Origin: Megaera polyxenophila
Lineage (GTDB): Bacteria; Pseudomonadota; Alphaproteobacteria; Rickettsiales; Rickettsiaceae
Length of the DNA stretch: 64,000 bases
Reading direction: 5' to 3'
Assembly (NCBI RefSeq): GCF_029982035.1
Contig: NZ_CP104166.1
Location: 992,001-1,056,000 of the forward strand
This document shows positions 26,285-35,187 of the stretch, piece after piece. Every line of letters begins with the position of its first letter. Position 1 is the first letter of the stretch. Both the position numbers and the translations under genes were made by a program. Below the pieces are notes generated by a model that saw only the letters and a list, made by a program, of their open reading frames with translations, made no database searches and had not been told where the DNA came from.

Positions 26285-27294
26285 ATCAAGTACCCCCAAT
26301 CTTGCCCGTCATACGGATATTCGCAACCACTGCTATATAACATGTCGGATAATCCAATCGGCCAACAACCTATACCTGAAGAAGTTGTTACCGGATTTAC
26401 CATCTGTAATTTGTATTGGCTCTTTTTAATCTTTGGAGCCCTGAATTTGCGACAGATCGCTCCATTTATTGAGCCGTCCGATGTTGAAGTTTCCTGCGCC
26501 AGACCTATTCGGTGCATCTTGGCCAGTATCCTGGCAGTAAGTAATGAGCTATTCCCGGCTCCGCCGATATGATCCGCATTTGCACCGCTAAACGGATACA
26601 TGTTACCCCAGCACCCACTACACCAGAACATGCTATCATCAGGTAAGTTAAACGTGGCCGCTCCGCAGTCCAGGCCGCACGCTGCCTGAGCTAGCATATT
26701 GCCGAACAGAATACTTTCAGGATTAAGCAGACTCTGTAGTTTTTCATCATTCCAGGTAACGTCATATTCACTCATGTATGCCACGTCAAAAGTCGATTCC
26801 TCAAGACATCCAAAATCGGTGATCAGTTCAAGCCAGTAAATAAGCGGATAGATGTAATAATGAACATGATAAAAACTGTTATGCGCAGTTCTGTTCCCAT
26901 AGCTTCTATTGTAACTGCTGACCTTGCGCATATCAGACCCAAGCATGACTCCGCCAAGATTTACCATGCAATACGGTGTTCTTGTAATATCTACAAGGCG
27001 TACCGGCTCCCAGAAGCCTATGGAAATACCGGGTATCGGTATCGGAGGAGTTCCTTTGCTACAGATACAGATAGGGCTTTTAGGGTTCTTAGTATCCCGT
27101 TTCTTCGGTGTCGATCCCTTGCCGATCTCTATACCGGTAGGGGGAGTGCCGATTGAAATAGGTAGTAAACAGCTCCAGCAAACGTCAGTTATCGGATTGA
27201 CAAACCGGCCTTTGCATGTCAGACTGGCATTTCCTGAAACAGGTATGAAAATAGCTATTATTAAAATCGCTATCTGCCTTTTTTTTAGGTCCAT
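26254..27294 (-). CDS. traU: TraU, conjugative DNA transfer protein
   Basis: The protein has 346 residues from the Met of MDLKKRQIAILIIAIFIP (27294), with a signal peptide cut after SGNA. The family signature CKGRFVNPITDVCWSCLLPI is present, together with many cysteines (CGLDCGAATFN, MFWCSGCWGNMYPF) and a CWPIG...CEYPYDGQDWG end. F TraU (330 residues) is periplasmic and is needed for DNA transfer more than for pilus growth. A frame open further upstream adds 24 residues before the signal peptide; I reject it. Confidence 0.93.
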   Translation of the reverse strand: MDLKKRQIAILIIAIFIPVSGNASLTCKGRFVNPITDVCWSCLLPISIGTPPTGIEIGKGSTPKKRDTKNPKSPICICSKGTPPIPIPGISIGFWEPVRLVDITRTPYCMVNLGGVMLGSDMRKVSSYNRSYGNRTAHNSFYHVHYYIYPLIYWLELITDFGCLEESTFDVAYMSEYDVTWNDEKLQSLLNPESILFGNMLAQAACGLDCGAATFNLPDDSMFWCSGCWGNMYPFSGANADHIGGAGNSSLLTARILAKMHRIGLAQETSTSDGSINGAICRKFRAPKIKKSQYKLQMVNPVTTSSGIGCWPIGLSDMLYSSGCEYPYDGQDWGYLIWRKKNCCWF

Positions 27295-27355
27295 AAGGTC
27301 TATAAACAGGAAGCATCCGCCAAGATTCCCCTGCTTATAGACCGGTACCTCCGGT

Positions 27356-27619
27356 CTATATCCCATTCCCTTTCTGCTCCGGTTTCATAAATTTATCATT
27401 TTTACCTGTTAGTAACGCCTTTCCCATTTTCCTCCACCTGGATATCAATTCCGGTTTCTCCTTCAAGGCTCTTTTGCAATCAAGGAGCATTCCGTAAAGC
27501 ACGCTTGCATCATGTGGGTGCATATGATCAAAACCGGCCTTAACCAGCAAACCGCCTAACATGATCTTTTTCCTGGCATCGCTCTTCCTCTCAAAAATGG
27601 ATTCATTCTTTATTAACAT
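27356..27619 (-). CDS. Ti-type TraD-like small conjugation protein
   Basis: From the Met at 27619 (MLIKNESIFERKSDARKK) it encodes 87 residues. The ARKKIMLGGLLVKAGFDHMH core followed by a short helix with LYGMLLDCKRAL matches the small TraD of Ti plasmids (not the F coupling protein), which goes with the relaxosome and TraC in Agrobacterium. Longer upstream starts overlap the previous gene. It sits between traW and traU, where F has no such gene. Moderately sure of the family. Confidence 0.7.
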   Translation of the reverse strand: MLIKNESIFERKSDARKKIMLGGLLVKAGFDHMHPHDASVLYGMLLDCKRALKEKPELISRWRKMGKALLTGKNDKFMKPEQKGNGI

Positions 27620-27638
27620 TGCAAAATACCTTATTTTT

Positions 27639-27917
27639 TTATCCGTTCCGGTTACCAGATTTCGCACCCGGTTTCTTCCGCCTACTGGGAAACGTTGCCT
27701 TTGAGCCAATCTCTTTCAGCTTTTCAAGAAAAGCATCGTTCCTGTTTTCTTCCATGGAAGCATAAATCGCCAGACCTGCAAGTAACCTATTGTCCAGGCA
27801 AATGCCGCCATTGGCATTTATTACCTCAAATATTTCATTCTTCCGCCACTGAACCAGTTCTTTCCTCTGCTTTTCCAATTCCTTGATCCGCTCCTGTAAA
27901 GTTTTAACTACGCTCAT
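27639..27917 (-). CDS. Small Ti-type TraC-like protein
   Basis: This 92-residue protein has an N-terminal charged coiled coil (LQERIKELEKQRKELVQWRK), a middle with LAGLAIYASMEENRNDAFLE and a basic tail (SRRKKPGAKSGNRNG). The layout resembles TraC of the Ti traCDG operon, an accessory relaxosome protein, and a TraD-like gene follows 19 bp downstream as in that operon. The similarity is only moderate, so the call could be wrong. The basic tail suggests nucleic-acid binding. Confidence 0.5.
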   Translation of the reverse strand: MSVVKTLQERIKELEKQRKELVQWRKNEIFEVINANGGICLDNRLLAGLAIYASMEENRNDAFLEKLKEIGSKATFPSRRKKPGAKSGNRNG

Positions 27918-27968
27918 GATTTATACTCCCTCTTTTCATTTCATTATGATTTTTACCAGTTACCGATT

Positions 27969-28610
27969 CTATTTTTCCGGATCAACGGCTACTTCAACTA
28001 TTTTCAGATTTTTTCCGGCCTGCTCGGCTACCGCAGGACTTCCCCTAATACCGAACCTGGTTGTAAGTTCCCCGCCCTGATCAAAATATACTTCGAATCC
28101 CAACTTATCCTGTACCTCCGGTGGACTTCCGCCCACTAAAATAATCCTGTCCTCTATTTTCTTCGCTCCGCTGCTACTACCCGGTAATAACTGACCTTTT
28201 AACCACTCTACCTGTTTCTCTTCCCTTCCGTCGATAAAGAACAACCTGCGATCCAAATCCATGTAATCCAAAGGATTTACTCTAGTGCCTGCTTTGTATA
28301 ACACTCGTCCGCAAGGTAATACCGCATCCTCGGTAAGGATATAAGTCGGATCGTGCCAAAACTCCCTTGTCTCCTTTGCCGGTATAATTCCTGAAACAGG
28401 AATAGGGTTTCTAACCCTTTCTTCTGCTATGCTGCGCATTCTCTCTTCTTCTTTTTTTAAATCAAGTTCTGCAAACTTCTTCTGCAAACTAAGTAAAATA
28501 CTTTCTTCCGCTACCGGATAATTTGCGCCCCGATTACCAAAATCCTTAGCAAAAACAATATTACTAAAGATAGAAATATATAATACAATCGCCATATACG
28601 CTGTTTTCAT
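27969..28610 (-). CDS. traW: TraW, F-pilus assembly protein
   Basis: The 213-residue protein (F TraW is 210) has a signal peptide (MKTAYMAIVLYISIFSNIVF) and the family body: NPIPVSGIIPAKETREFWHD, LPCGRVLYKAGTRVNPLDYM, RRLFFIDGREEKQVEWLKGQ and the AAV-type end with FGIRGSPAVAEQAG. TraW is periplasmic and pairs with TrbC in pilus extension. It follows a small membrane protein with a 1-bp gap. Confidence 0.93.
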   Translation of the reverse strand: MKTAYMAIVLYISIFSNIVFAKDFGNRGANYPVAEESILLSLQKKFAELDLKKEEERMRSIAEERVRNPIPVSGIIPAKETREFWHDPTYILTEDAVLPCGRVLYKAGTRVNPLDYMDLDRRLFFIDGREEKQVEWLKGQLLPGSSSGAKKIEDRIILVGGSPPEVQDKLGFEVYFDQGGELTTRFGIRGSPAVAEQAGKNLKIVEVAVDPEK

Positions 28611-28611
28611 G

Positions 28612-28821
28612 TTATCCTTGCTTCTTCCTCCTTAAATCAGATATTTCTAATTCATTCTTCTCAAGCAAGACCTCATCAACATTATCCTGATAACGCTTTT
28701 CCGATATTTTTGACCGCTGTCCTATAGCCATAGCTATAAAGACTATCACAAGCCAAATAGCCAATTTGCTTTTCCAGTTAAACTCAAAGCCCGGTTGCTT
28801 TTTTCCTATTTTATTCTTCAT
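28612..28821 (-). CDS. Small single-span membrane protein in the tra operon
   Basis: The start at 28821 (MKNKIGKKQPGFEFNWKSK) has GGGG 5 bp upstream. The product has 69 residues with one membrane segment (LAIWLVIVFIAMAI) and a charged tail (LLEKNELEISDLRRKKQG). I do not recognise a family. It lies between trbI and traW, where some F-like operons carry small proteins. The frame is also open to 28947, which would overlap the trbI end; that part looks non-coding. Confidence 0.6.
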   Translation of the reverse strand: MKNKIGKKQPGFEFNWKSKLAIWLVIVFIAMAIGQRSKISEKRYQDNVDEVLLEKNELEISDLRRKKQG

Positions 28822-28843
28822 GTCATCCCCATATTTTTTGTAT

Positions 28844-29251
28844 TTATTTTGTTGTTGCATCAGGTGTTGCTTTATCTTCCTTATTACTTTTTGATTGTAG
28901 AGTTTGAATGATTTTTGCGTGCACCTCTCCTGAGATTGAGCGCACATCCGAACCGGTTATCCCGCCATAACTTGAGTAGATGATTTTTACTTGCCTGCTC
29001 TTATAAGCCATAACCGTCTCTTCAATAAGTTTCTGTAACTCGTTACCTATCATCCCGAAAAACAGATCTTTCTCCCCGCTTGCTCTTATACGCTCCTTCT
29101 CCAGATTCAATAACTCTTCCCGGGCAATATATACTACATGGCTACGGCCTGCATGATCGGCGTATTTTAAAGTAAGCATGCTACCTATTAACAAGCCGAC
29201 GATAAAAAAAACGATAAAATGTAATATGTTTTTTCTTCTAAAATTCACCAT
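28844..29251 (-). CDS. trbI: TrbI-like pilus protein of the F-type system
   Basis: This 135-residue protein has one N-terminal membrane anchor (LHFIVFFIVGLLIGSMLTL) and a periplasmic part with the amphipathic pattern YIAREELLNLEKERI and a short conserved KIIYSSYGGITGSDVR. Length and layout match the F-type TrbI (128), an inner-membrane protein thought to affect pilus outgrowth or retraction. It lies after traC and before traW, as in F. The family is recognised mostly from position and topology. Confidence 0.7.
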   Translation of the reverse strand: MVNFRRKNILHFIVFFIVGLLIGSMLTLKYADHAGRSHVVYIAREELLNLEKERIRASGEKDLFFGMIGNELQKLIEETVMAYKSRQVKIIYSSYGGITGSDVRSISGEVHAKIIQTLQSKSNKEDKATPDATTK

Positions 29252-29301
29252 TATTCCTCTTGATATCCGTCTCTAATTTCACTCAAATAACTATTCCCTT
29301 A

Positions 29302-31845
29302 TTAACTTTGGCTCTTATACCGGACCAGCTCCTCCAAAGCTTTATCAAGCCCGATGCCTCTTGATTCCAATTCCCTTAAATACCTGAAATCATTATCATC
29401 GGTTGAGTAAAGTGCCTGAGCATACGGATCAAGCAATAACTTGCCGATTACCAGTACCCGGCTTGAATAAAGCATCATTTCAGAATGACTCCCTTTAACA
29501 AACTGTATCGTTTCAATAAGAGGTATCAGGGATTCATAAGCAGAACCCTCAAGCGCTTTTAAACCCTTGCTGTTTTGCTCCAGCATCACCGTCCACTCGC
29601 TGTTCTGTGCTATCGTACGCCTGTGGTCGCTTGTCGATAAATCACTTACGTTCTGCACGCAGGTAACTAGAGAACCGCCGTATTTTCTGATGGTCCTTGA
29701 CATCTCGGCTAAAAACTTCTCACTATGATCAAGTGCTCGCCATGCCTCATCAACTACCAGCATGAATTTCTGGGACCTATCTCCGCATAAAACCTGCATG
29801 AATATCTGTATGGCTACTACCTGCATAAGTACCGATAATAACGTCTCGTCCTTTGCTACTTCTTCCAGTTCAAAAACAGTTATCCTTTCCTTAAAAGTAA
29901 TATTGGCGGCATTTTCAAAATATTTGCCGTGCATACCGCGATCGGTAAAAGGTAACAATGTCTCACCGAGTTCCTTTTCTATTCCGTTACCGTTTTTAAG
30001 AACCTCGGCGATTTTACTGATAGTAAGATCAGAGCCGTTCCTCTCTATTGCACGATAAATAGCATCCTCTATTAATGCTTCCTTGTGCGGGTTATTACCG
30101 GCACCGCACATACTTGTTATGATGTTCTTCGCATACATAACTCCGTCGAGTGATACATAATACTCCTTATCTCCTGACCTGATAGTTTTTATCGGCACAG
30201 AACTTCCATCCTCAAGTATAGCCTCTTTTAGCTTACCGCTTTCGTCTACAAGACCGCTTAAAGGGTTTAATGAAATCCTACTTGCGCTACCGAACCGGAT
30301 AAATTCGCCCCCAAGCAGTTTGCAGATATTCTCATAGCTTTTGCCGATATCCAGAATGAACATCCGCACATTATGCGAGAGCATCGTTGTTGCCATTTCC
30401 TGAATCAGTACCGACTTACCAACTCCTGAAGGCCCATAGATCTGTACGTTATAATTGCCGCCTGCAATCTTGTAGAAAGGATTCCAGTTAAACAACTGTC
30501 CTTGCGGGGCCTGCAACAAAACTCCGGATACCGGATTACCCTGCCATTCCGCATGCAGCGGCAACTTCGCTGTCAGCTTTTTGCTAAGAGAAATCATTCG
30601 CTGCTTTATGAACCGGAGCCCCTGCCAGTAATAACTTGCCTGCATCGGCATAAGTGCTAGCTGCAGAGGAAGGTGAAACTTATCCATTCGCATAAGTTCA
30701 AAGCCGTTCATGTTATAAAGCGATATCAAAGCTGCTTCTGCATCTTCCATAACAGCAGCAGGCGCCGTAATACTGACCGTAAAATTAAAACTTAAAACCC
30801 TTCTTCCTTCTTTTAAATCGTCAATTACCTCTGCCCACTCCGCTGCTTCCCGTTTTAGATTCCCGTCAAATCTTGCCAGAAACTGCTCTGCTGATTTCCT
30901 TACCTGCTCACCTCGTGCTATTAACCGCTCACTACTACCTTTTGGCATATCGCTTGCCACCGTAAAATTAATGATAAAACGTGCCGGTATTGTTGAGGGG
31001 GAACCTTTATCACCCTTATCACCCAGTAACCTGATCATATCAACCAGTGACCAATACTCAGGGTATTCCGCTACGCCGTAAGTTCTCGTTATGACTTTTC
31101 CGGCTCTGATTTCCTGCTCCCTAACCTCAAGATCTTTTCCGGGCTTTAAAATCTGCTCATTTAACGGCATTAACGGATTTAATTTATTACTCCTCTGGTT
31201 TATGTCATTTTCCTGCGTCATCATTTCATCGGCTAAATCCATTAACCCTTGCGCAGGCACTGTTAAGGGTTCAAGACTAAGCAATTCAAGTTTCTTGCAT
31301 AATTGCCTTTTGAAATTGACAATCTGCTCTGCGCTTATTTGCATTGAATTGAAACTGATGATAATCCTGTAATTACGGACGGTTTTTAAACCGGAATTTG
31401 CATAATCTTCAGCAAGAGTTTTCATGTATTTTAATCTATCTTGCGTGATCCTGTTTAAAAACGGATCATCTACTATTCTCATCTTCTTCCACAGATTTAA
31501 AATATGACCGACCTTGTGACTAGCTATTAAAGTAAACTGCAGGAAGCTTTTCTCAGGCATTTCCTTATCAAAAAAATGCTGCAGATTCTTAATTACCTTC
31601 TCATCAATGCCCACTAGCGGCAGGGCTTCCAAAACAAAACCAAGACCGTCATCCTTGTTCCGGAAAATGCCACGCGTAGGATCAAAACTGCGATAACAGA
31701 ACAGTGTACTCCAGTCGCCCGGGTTACCGAGGCGGTCTAATACAAGACGGCTCATGTCAGGCATGGAGATGCCAAGCTCCCTATTGGTTTCAAAACCTGC
31801 AAACCGCAGAAATTTCTCTTTTGCTCCGGACAATTGCTCTATCAT
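29302..31845 (-). CDS. traC: TraC, F-pilus assembly ATPase (VirB4 family)
   Basis: This 847-residue protein (F TraC is 875) powers pilus assembly at the inner membrane. The TraC N-terminal domain includes GDWSTLFCYRSFDPTRGIF, the Walker A is GPSGVGKS (471-478), and the Walker B is in FMLVVDEAWRALD with a following TRSIRKYGGSLVTCVQNV-like block. It overlaps the traV end by 4 bp and precedes trbI. The frame is intact, and all catalytic motifs are present. Confidence 0.95.
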   Translation of the reverse strand: MIEQLSGAKEKFLRFAGFETNRELGISMPDMSRLVLDRLGNPGDWSTLFCYRSFDPTRGIFRNKDDGLGFVLEALPLVGIDEKVIKNLQHFFDKEMPEKSFLQFTLIASHKVGHILNLWKKMRIVDDPFLNRITQDRLKYMKTLAEDYANSGLKTVRNYRIIISFNSMQISAEQIVNFKRQLCKKLELLSLEPLTVPAQGLMDLADEMMTQENDINQRSNKLNPLMPLNEQILKPGKDLEVREQEIRAGKVITRTYGVAEYPEYWSLVDMIRLLGDKGDKGSPSTIPARFIINFTVASDMPKGSSERLIARGEQVRKSAEQFLARFDGNLKREAAEWAEVIDDLKEGRRVLSFNFTVSITAPAAVMEDAEAALISLYNMNGFELMRMDKFHLPLQLALMPMQASYYWQGLRFIKQRMISLSKKLTAKLPLHAEWQGNPVSGVLLQAPQGQLFNWNPFYKIAGGNYNVQIYGPSGVGKSVLIQEMATTMLSHNVRMFILDIGKSYENICKLLGGEFIRFGSASRISLNPLSGLVDESGKLKEAILEDGSSVPIKTIRSGDKEYYVSLDGVMYAKNIITSMCGAGNNPHKEALIEDAIYRAIERNGSDLTISKIAEVLKNGNGIEKELGETLLPFTDRGMHGKYFENAANITFKERITVFELEEVAKDETLLSVLMQVVAIQIFMQVLCGDRSQKFMLVVDEAWRALDHSEKFLAEMSRTIRKYGGSLVTCVQNVSDLSTSDHRRTIAQNSEWTVMLEQNSKGLKALEGSAYESLIPLIETIQFVKGSHSEMMLYSSRVLVIGKLLLDPYAQALYSTDDNDFRYLRELESRGIGLDKALEELVRYKSQS

Positions 31846-32210
31846 GATGATTTCTTAACTATATAGTTAATATTGCCGGTCTCGCTTCCCGGTTTACTTT
31901 CGCTTCTTATGCCTTCATCAAACTCGTAAGGATTATCGCAGCTTTGGCCGGAGCAGTTTTCCCTAAGACGTTTTTTCTGCTTTGCTACTTTAACCTTACC
32001 GTTTACTTTCCAGACTCCGCCGTTATTTACCATCTGCTCTATTTCCTCTACCGAACTGCAATTAGCTCCTTTCCCCGGGGGACAATCAAATTTATTCTCG
32101 TATACGGCGCAGGCACTTAATCCCAACGCTAAAGCAGTAAATATAAGAAAATTACCGCTTACCTTAATAGTTTTATTTACTAAAAATCCATAGCCGCTAT
32201 TTCCTCTCAT
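31842..32210 (-). CDS. traV: TraV, outer-membrane lipoprotein of the T4SS core
   Basis: The 122-residue protein has a lipobox (LGLSAC) and, after the lipid-bearing Cys, VYENKFDCPPGKGANCSSVE, the conserved start of TraV. F TraV has 171 residues, so the C-terminal part is short. TraV forms the outer-membrane core ring with TraK and TraB, like VirB7. It overlaps the traB end by 14 bp and the traC start by 4 bp, which suggests coupling. Confidence 0.9.
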   Translation of the reverse strand: MRGNSGYGFLVNKTIKVSGNFLIFTALALGLSACAVYENKFDCPPGKGANCSSVEEIEQMVNNGGVWKVNGKVKVAKQKKRLRENCSGQSCDNPYEFDEGIRSESKPGSETGNINYIVKKSS

Positions 32211-33381
32211 GCTTGATCTCCTCTTTTACTGAAACACTACCGAGATATACCCCTTTGGCAAAAAATACCGTTACCGGCACGGCTCCGGGAACTTCAATTA
32301 CCGGTGCCGCCGCTTCTGCCATCTTCATATGATAGTCGGCCAGCTTTTCCGCCGCATTACTAGCCCCTCCGCTCATTGAATCGGTAATCTTCTCTTTTAT
32401 ACCGGTCTTATCCTTTGAAATTGCGCCAAGACCGGGATTAAACATAAAACCCTTATCGCTTTTACTGCTGCCCGCAAAACCGCTGATCACTCCGCCCAGT
32501 GCCGCATTCTTTAAATGCTTGCCCGCCATCGATACTACCGTCCCCTTTATTCCGTTCTTACTGTCCCCTCCGTGTACTACGCCCGCTATTTGCGTCTCGA
32601 TCACTTTACCGGTTTTATTATCGGTGCAGGAAAGAGTCTCGGCTCTTGCTATTACCCGCTCATTTGCCATCTGGCCGTAACCGCTCGCAACAATACGGCA
32701 CCTGGTTAAATCTATCTTGAAATTCTTCGGCAAATCTCCCTGCCCTGTTACCCTAATAAAAATAGGCGGCGGTTCCGCAGGCGTTCCAACTCCGGTGGAA
32801 GCAGAGATACCGCCCCGGAGTACCCCCGATACAAAACTTCCCGCCGGTATATAATTATCTCCGTCCTTATATTGCTCCTTTAAAGCAGGAGCAGATTCTA
32901 CGCTGCCGATTTTGTGCGCCGTTGTACCCCCGCGGTTATTAGTAGGCAATCCGGCTTCCTCTTTTTTGGCATTTACCTTCCGGTCGGTTTCCGCTAACTC
33001 CTTTTTTAACCAGCTGAGCTGCTCCTTTAATAATTCAATTTCACTGTTATTGTTTTGATTGATGATTTTTTTCTCCAGGTTACTCAGCAGCTCCTTGTGC
33101 TCTTCTTCGTAAGTTTTTCTTGCCGTCTCTTCTTTTTTCAGTCTTTGATCAAGATTATTAAACCATATCTTACCGCCGTCTAACCTATCTGTAGGAAGCT
33201 CAACCGAAATTTTTTGCTGCTGCGCCGGTTTCGAGGAAGCCGGCGGCGGGTTTAATAGATCCACTACAAAATCATAACCGTAAGCAACTATTGCCAGCGC
33301 CATTATTCCATAAGCAACTCTGATGAATTGCCGGTTTCTGATCTTTTTGCTATCCCGCAAATCTTCTTCGCTACTTCCCAT
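32197..33381 (-). CDS. traB: TraB, VirB10-like scaffold of the T4SS core
   Basis: This 394-residue protein (F TraB is 475) has a cytoplasmic N-terminus, one membrane segment (about 25-40), a coiled-coil region (KKEETARKTYEEEHKELLSN) and a TrbI/VirB10-type beta-barrel domain with YIPAGSFVSGVLRGGISAST, FKIDLTRCRIVASGYG and a VPVTVFFAKGVYLG end. It spans both membranes and links TraV/TraK to the inner membrane. A Pro-rich stretch lies near residue 46 as expected. Confidence 0.93.
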   Translation of the reverse strand: MGSSEEDLRDSKKIRNRQFIRVAYGIMALAIVAYGYDFVVDLLNPPPASSKPAQQQKISVELPTDRLDGGKIWFNNLDQRLKKEETARKTYEEEHKELLSNLEKKIINQNNNSEIELLKEQLSWLKKELAETDRKVNAKKEEAGLPTNNRGGTTAHKIGSVESAPALKEQYKDGDNYIPAGSFVSGVLRGGISASTGVGTPAEPPPIFIRVTGQGDLPKNFKIDLTRCRIVASGYGQMANERVIARAETLSCTDNKTGKVIETQIAGVVHGGDSKNGIKGTVVSMAGKHLKNAALGGVISGFAGSSKSDKGFMFNPGLGAISKDKTGIKEKITDSMSGGASNAAEKLADYHMKMAEAAAPVIEVPGAVPVTVFFAKGVYLGSVSVKEEIKHERK

Positions 33382-33383
33382 GA

Positions 33384-34283
33384 TTATTCCTTCTCTCCGT
33401 TCTGACCGAATCTACCGTCCTCTCTGATAACATATGCAAAAGCACTTTCTCCTCCCCTAAGCTCAGCAGGAGCAATATGTACCGATTTTACATCCTCAAA
33501 TAAATCATTCATGATTTCCCGGCTTAACCGGATCGACCCTAAGCCGTGATTTTTAATAACAACTCTAAGCCCTTTAAGATTGTTTTTTGCCCAGCCGTAC
33601 CTGCGGTCGATAACAAACGAAAGACCTGAGGTATCTTCTCCGGTCAAGGTATTGGGCACACTCTTATTGAAGATTTCTACGTCATACCTGCTTTTTCTAT
33701 CCTTGATCATCATTTTAAGTAGATGGACGGCAGCTATTTCCTGCTCATGATTACAGGCAACCTCTTTGCTGCTATTTTCAGTAACGGGTAATTCCTTTTC
33801 ATTAATCAGTATTGACTGACTTCTCCCTTCCAGAACTTGCAAACTTAAATCAATTGCCCGCTCGTTATCACAGATAAAAGTCAGATCAATCATCTCCCCT
33901 TTCGCAGCAACAGGCGTAATAAAAACATGGTTACCAGATTCATCACTATTGATACTGTATAAAAATCCCTGACCTATTACTTCCCTGATTTTCCTCCCCT
34001 GTACTTGAAAACGGTTCTGCAAACCGTAACTAATGAACGCTCTGATTCTTGCAGATCTATCCGTTTCATATTGCTGTAACCCTAAAGCAGCTATGCCCTG
34101 ACCTGCAAGCAAAGCCTCAATATCTTTAGTAGTAACATCACCGGAAAGAACGGCGGGAGAATCCTTTAAATCATTTGCAGGGCTACTAACCGCACCTTGG
34201 GAAGTAGCAAAGGCTACATTCTGTGATATCAAAATATATGCAAATATAGCGCTGCTGATTATTCTCTTCCGACCCGTTTTCAT
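33384..34283 (-). CDS. traK: TraK, secretin-like T4SS core protein
   Basis: This 299-residue protein has a signal peptide (MKTGRKRIISSAIFAYILI), an N-terminal region with TKDIEALLAGQGIAALGLQQ, and a VirB9-like C-terminal part. The family blocks GQGFLYSINSDESGNHVFIT, MIDLTFICDNERAIDL and the C-terminal LRVVIKNHGLGSIRL are clear. F TraK has 242 residues. It overlaps the traE end by 4 bp and precedes traB by 2 bp. It forms the outer-membrane ring with TraV and TraB. Confidence 0.9.
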   Translation of the reverse strand: MKTGRKRIISSAIFAYILISQNVAFATSQGAVSSPANDLKDSPAVLSGDVTTKDIEALLAGQGIAALGLQQYETDRSARIRAFISYGLQNRFQVQGRKIREVIGQGFLYSINSDESGNHVFITPVAAKGEMIDLTFICDNERAIDLSLQVLEGRSQSILINEKELPVTENSSKEVACNHEQEIAAVHLLKMMIKDRKSRYDVEIFNKSVPNTLTGEDTSGLSFVIDRRYGWAKNNLKGLRVVIKNHGLGSIRLSREIMNDLFEDVKSVHIAPAELRGGESAFAYVIREDGRFGQNGEKE

Positions 34284-34879
34284 ACCTGCTCCTCTTCATC
34301 CTGTTTTTTTACGGGACTCTTTAAATCCGGTTTGATAATTTCAGTAAACTTCTTAAGTTTGAGCTTTCCTCCCTGCATCTGAAATTCAAGTAAGTATTCC
34401 GCCTCCCTATCCTCAAAATACCTCTTCCCGTAACCGACCGTTAAAATCCCCGTTGCCTTTACCGATAAGGTTTCAGGATCGATTTCCAGCGGCTTCGTCT
34501 CCGTAAAATAGGTAATCAGATCAAACTCCTTATGCTGCTCCGATTTTTCAGCAAAGTACTGACTGATATCCTGAATACTGCCTGTTAGGGTATGACGCAG
34601 GATCATATGCTTTTTATGCAGTACATTATTCGGTGTTAAATCAAGTAACCCAACCAGTGTAGTCCTGCTCCACTCTTCCAGATAACTTAAGGATACGTCG
34701 GTGCCCTTTATCCTGTATTCCCGATCAATACCGGGAACCAGTATCACCTCTCGATTCATGCTCATTATGCTAAAGCAAAGACACAGGTTGCTAAACAGCA
34801 TAATCCCACCGGCAATTAAAATCATGTTCCGTTGCCTAGTTACTTTTTCAAGAACCGTCATAAGCCTTGTATCTTCCAT
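34280..34879 (-). CDS. traE: TraE, inner-membrane pilus assembly protein
   Basis: The 199-residue protein (F TraE is 188) has an N-terminal membrane anchor (NMILIAGGIMLFSNLCLCFS), then the TraE features VILVPGIDREYRIKGTDVSL, SYLEEWSRTTLVGLLDLTPN and a VKATGILTVGYGKRYF block. It is VirB5/TrbJ-like in role and sits in the inner membrane. It starts directly after the traL stop and overlaps traK by 4 bp. Confidence 0.93.
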   Translation of the reverse strand: MEDTRLMTVLEKVTRQRNMILIAGGIMLFSNLCLCFSIMSMNREVILVPGIDREYRIKGTDVSLSYLEEWSRTTLVGLLDLTPNNVLHKKHMILRHTLTGSIQDISQYFAEKSEQHKEFDLITYFTETKPLEIDPETLSVKATGILTVGYGKRYFEDREAEYLLEFQMQGGKLKLKKFTEIIKPDLKSPVKKQDEEEQV

Positions 34880-35164
34880 TTAGAAAAATCTCCTCATATG
34901 CGATTGTGGTAGGTTTTTACCTCCTATTAGCCCGGCAAACGGTAAATGCCAGTAAATCCATCTCTGCCATCTCCCCTTATGCCAGATAATCCCAAATGCC
35001 CTACCTAAAGCATACCCTCCGACAAATGAAATTATCCCTATCGGCATACTGAATAATATCCACATTAAAAGCATTGCTACTCCTCCCCCGATAACGCCAA
35101 AAAAGGAGGAACCCATTATTCTTACGGGTCTGTTCAGGCATTTACTTAAATATATTCGTTCCAT
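34880..35164 (-). CDS. traL: TraL, small inner-membrane T4SS protein
   Basis: This 94-residue protein (F TraL is 91) has two membrane spans (MGSSFFGVIGGGVAMLLMW and IGIISFVGGYALGRAFGI) and a WQRWIYWHLPF motif near the C-terminus that is strongly conserved in the VirB3/TraL group. It follows the IS630 insertion downstream of traA, so transcripts from upstream must cross the element to reach it. The stop abuts the traE start. Confidence 0.93.
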   Translation of the reverse strand: MERIYLSKCLNRPVRIMGSSFFGVIGGGVAMLLMWILFSMPIGIISFVGGYALGRAFGIIWHKGRWQRWIYWHLPFAGLIGGKNLPQSHMRRFF

Positions 35165-35187
35165 GATATGTAACTCCCATGCTATTA

